Shown here in pieces: positions 62,646 through 64,000 of a stretch of 64,000 nucleotides of DNA. The stretch is from Herpetosiphon gulosus (lineage in GTDB: Bacteria; Chloroflexota; Chloroflexia; Chloroflexales; Herpetosiphonaceae), in the NCBI RefSeq assembly GCF_039545135.1, contig NZ_BAABRU010000012.1:162588-226587 (forward strand). Direction: 5' to 3'. A program made the position numbers and the translations under genes. Within the stretch, counting starts at the first letter, position 1. Every line of letters begins with the position of its first letter. The notes beneath the pieces are model-generated. The model saw nothing but the letters and a program-made list of their open reading frames with translations, ran no database searches and had not been told where the DNA came from.

Positions 62646-63053
62646 TTAACTATAAGTTTGGTCGTCGTTGACATCGCCAAGGCCAGTGACGCTCCAGCCA
62701 GATGAAGCACCCTCACTGGCCCCATAAATTGCCACGCCCCGTTCGGCCAGATCGGGGGCTTGCAAGGTTGCGGTGAGCGCTTGACCCCAAATTAGATAGC
62801 TCGTGCCAGCGTTGTTGCGACCCAACGGATCAGCAACCCAATCACCAACTAAACTATCGGCCAAGCCATCATTATTAATATCGCCAGCGTTGGCCACAGC
62901 ATAACCAGCGTGTTCGCCAGCGCCGCCCGTAAACGCCACAATGGTTGCTTCGGCAAGACTTTCGCTGAATTGCTGGGATTCAGCAAAAGTCCAGCCACTT
63001 AATCCTAGGGCAATGCCACAGCCGCATAACCCAAGTAATTGACGCAATTTCAA
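62646..63053 (-). pseudogene. 5' fragment of an FG-GAP repeat (integrin-alpha-like) protein
   Basis: A signal peptide (ALGLSGWTF) is followed by FG-GAP-type repeats with the calcium loop GDINNDGLADSLVGDW, and a second beginning GLGDVNDD, where the frame runs into QTYS and stops. Full proteins of this family have four to seven repeats (~400 aa or more), so about two-thirds is missing. The break coincides with the change from GC-balanced to AT-rich DNA near 62,660. It is likely a remnant cut by the AT-rich insertion. Confidence 0.72.
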
Positions 63054-63213
63054 ACCAGACCCTCAAAGAACGTGTGCTACGATGAATTTAGACAGTTATT
63101 TCCGACTAAATTGTTTTTATATCGCGAGACTATACTCGATCTTCAAATTCGCGTCAAACTGGTATACTAAACGGAGTTTTTGGCTTGATTAGAGGTATCT
63201 AGAAGGAGTGCTC

Positions 63214-63678
63214 ATGGTTCGGGTGTTATTTGTTTGTTTAGGCAATATCTGTCGTTCGCCGATGGCCGAGGGGATTATGCGCCACTTGGTCGAGCAACGA
63301 AAGCTGAGTCATGTGATCGAAGTCGATTCGGCGGGCACAAGCCATTATCACATTGGCGAGGAGCCGCACCACGGAACCATGCGCATTTTGCGCCACAATG
63401 GTATTAGTTTGAGCCATCGAGGCCGCCAATTTGGCAAAATTGATCAACAGAATTTCGATTATTTGATCGCCATGGATAGGCAAAATCGGCGTGATATGCA
63501 GGCGGTTTTAGGCGCAAACGGGGCTGAGGTGCGCTTGATTCTCGATTATATTCCCAACGGAGTCAAAGGCCGCGACGTACCCGACCCTTGGTATACTGGC
63601 AATTTTGAAGAAGTCTATGCGATGTTGCATACTGCCTGTAACGCTTTGCTTGATGAAATTGTGGCGACCAAGAGGTGA
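63214..63678 (+). CDS. Low molecular weight protein-tyrosine phosphatase
   Basis: The 154-aa phosphatase starts at ATG 63214, with AGAAGGAG 5 bases upstream. The P-loop is VCLGNICRSPMAEG (Cys8, Arg14), and the general acid Asp lies in VPDPWYTG. It dephosphorylates Tyr in proteins, in other bacteria often linked to exopolysaccharide control or stress. No tyrosine kinase is adjacent. Confidence 0.94.
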   Translation: MVRVLFVCLGNICRSPMAEGIMRHLVEQRKLSHVIEVDSAGTSHYHIGEEPHHGTMRILRHNGISLSHRGRQFGKIDQQNFDYLIAMDRQNRRDMQAVLGANGAEVRLILDYIPNGVKGRDVPDPWYTGNFEEVYAMLHTACNALLDEIVATKR

Positions 63679-63875
63679 TTCTAGTTTAATTTTTATACTT
63701 TAAACCAAATAGTCTAGAAGAGTTTCTTAAGTTTTTCATACCATCTTATACATCCTTTTACTCCTTTAGATTATTTGGTTTTTATTAACTTTTTTTGAAT
63801 AAAAGGGTCTTTAAGTAAAAGAGTTTTGAATCACCTAACATCATATTGAAGTTTTATATTCTTTATAATATAATA
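63679..63875. other. AT-rich intergenic DNA
   Basis: No gene is seen. The stretch is much more AT-rich than the window average, with long T-runs, and resembles the AT-rich patch at 61.8-62.6 kb. Confidence 0.5.
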
Positions 63876-64000
63876 GGCTCTGTCTGATAATTCAAGATAG
63901 CGGTATTGATGGTGCAAGTGTCCGAACCACGCGTTGAATCATGGCCAAATGGACGAATCCGAGATAGTTCAGGGCCAGCTTCTCAAACCGCGTGGCGACC
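63876..64000 (-). mobile_element. End of an IS5-type insertion sequence (runs off window)
   Basis: The end begins GGCTCTGTCTGATAATTC. Inside, on the minus strand, lies the C-terminus of a transposase (bases 64000-63892): TRFEKLALNYLGFVHLAMIQ, then a stop TGA. RFEKLALNYLGFVHLA is typical of the tail of IS5-family (IS427-like) transposases, as is a terminal repeat with CTGTCTGATAA. Confidence 0.75.

Overview
The window looks like a chromosomal segment of a filamentous Chloroflexota bacterium close to Herpetosiphon. This is inferred from the style of the gene set: a Chloroflexota-type single-span protein with repeated FG-type lectin-like motifs, lipoproteins with Thr/Pro-rich linkers, and a GSI-alpha glutamine synthetase. 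The many intergenic mosaics built from a few short repeat families point the same way. No rRNA, tRNA or CRISPR array was seen. Most genes are housekeeping or signalling genes in short operons on both strands. Most have a clear AGGAGG-like ribosome site, which was used to correct several starts.

Layout. 1-6 kb: 3' part of histidine ammonia-lyase, an SH3-like membrane protein, MgtE, and a triple-GAF GGDEF protein. 6-14 kb: class I amidotransferase and glutamate racemase, then three related von Willebrand A (VWA) proteins with a pseudokinase/PP2C phosphatase among them, then a TspO-like membrane protein. 14.5-21 kb: small epsilon-like protein, biotin carboxylase/BCCP fusion, malate dehydrogenase, a decayed transposase, EamA transporter, HAD phosphatase. 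21-30 kb: sugar-binding lipoprotein with an RsbR-like HAMP-STAS protein, CutA with an OmpR-type regulator, a lipoprotein, PaiB, O-methyltransferase, UvrD/PcrA helicase. 30-34 kb: two orphan peptide-type ABC permeases, then a chorismate mutase/DAHP synthase operon. 34-43 kb: ricin-lectin secreted protein, ECF sigma/anti-sigma pair, antiporter, Amt, MFS. 43-53 kb: DedA, peptide-binding lipoprotein and glycerate kinase, then a minus-strand operon of PolX-PHP, HIT, a lectin-like membrane protein and a Cys/Met PLP enzyme, then glnA. 53-61 kb: pyruvate dehydrogenase E1a-E1b-E2, cardiolipin-synthase-like protein, sugar transferase and Obg GTPase. 61.6-64 kb: an AT-rich patch with a NYN nuclease gene, a truncated FG-GAP gene, an LMW phosphatase and the edge of an IS5-type element.

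The strongest new observation lies upstream of the chorismate mutase gene. A 32-codon leader peptide with ten Phe/Tyr codons between codons 4 and 20 is followed by an 8-bp antiterminator pairing. That pairing overlaps a 9-bp GC-rich terminator hairpin with a T-run, 22 bp before the aroH start. This is the architecture of a ribosome-mediated attenuator, and it would control aroH and DAHP synthase by the supply of charged Phe and Tyr tRNA.

Other points of interest are: the VWA/PP2C cluster, whose three VWA proteins share the same C-terminal helical tail; a PolX protein that has lost polymerase aspartates but keeps its PHP site; a binding lipoprotein paired with a membrane RsbR; a probably leaderless small gene in front of the biotin carboxylase; tandem hairpins in front of the NYN nuclease gene; and MITE-like elements whose GC-rich cores seem to have been reused as terminators.
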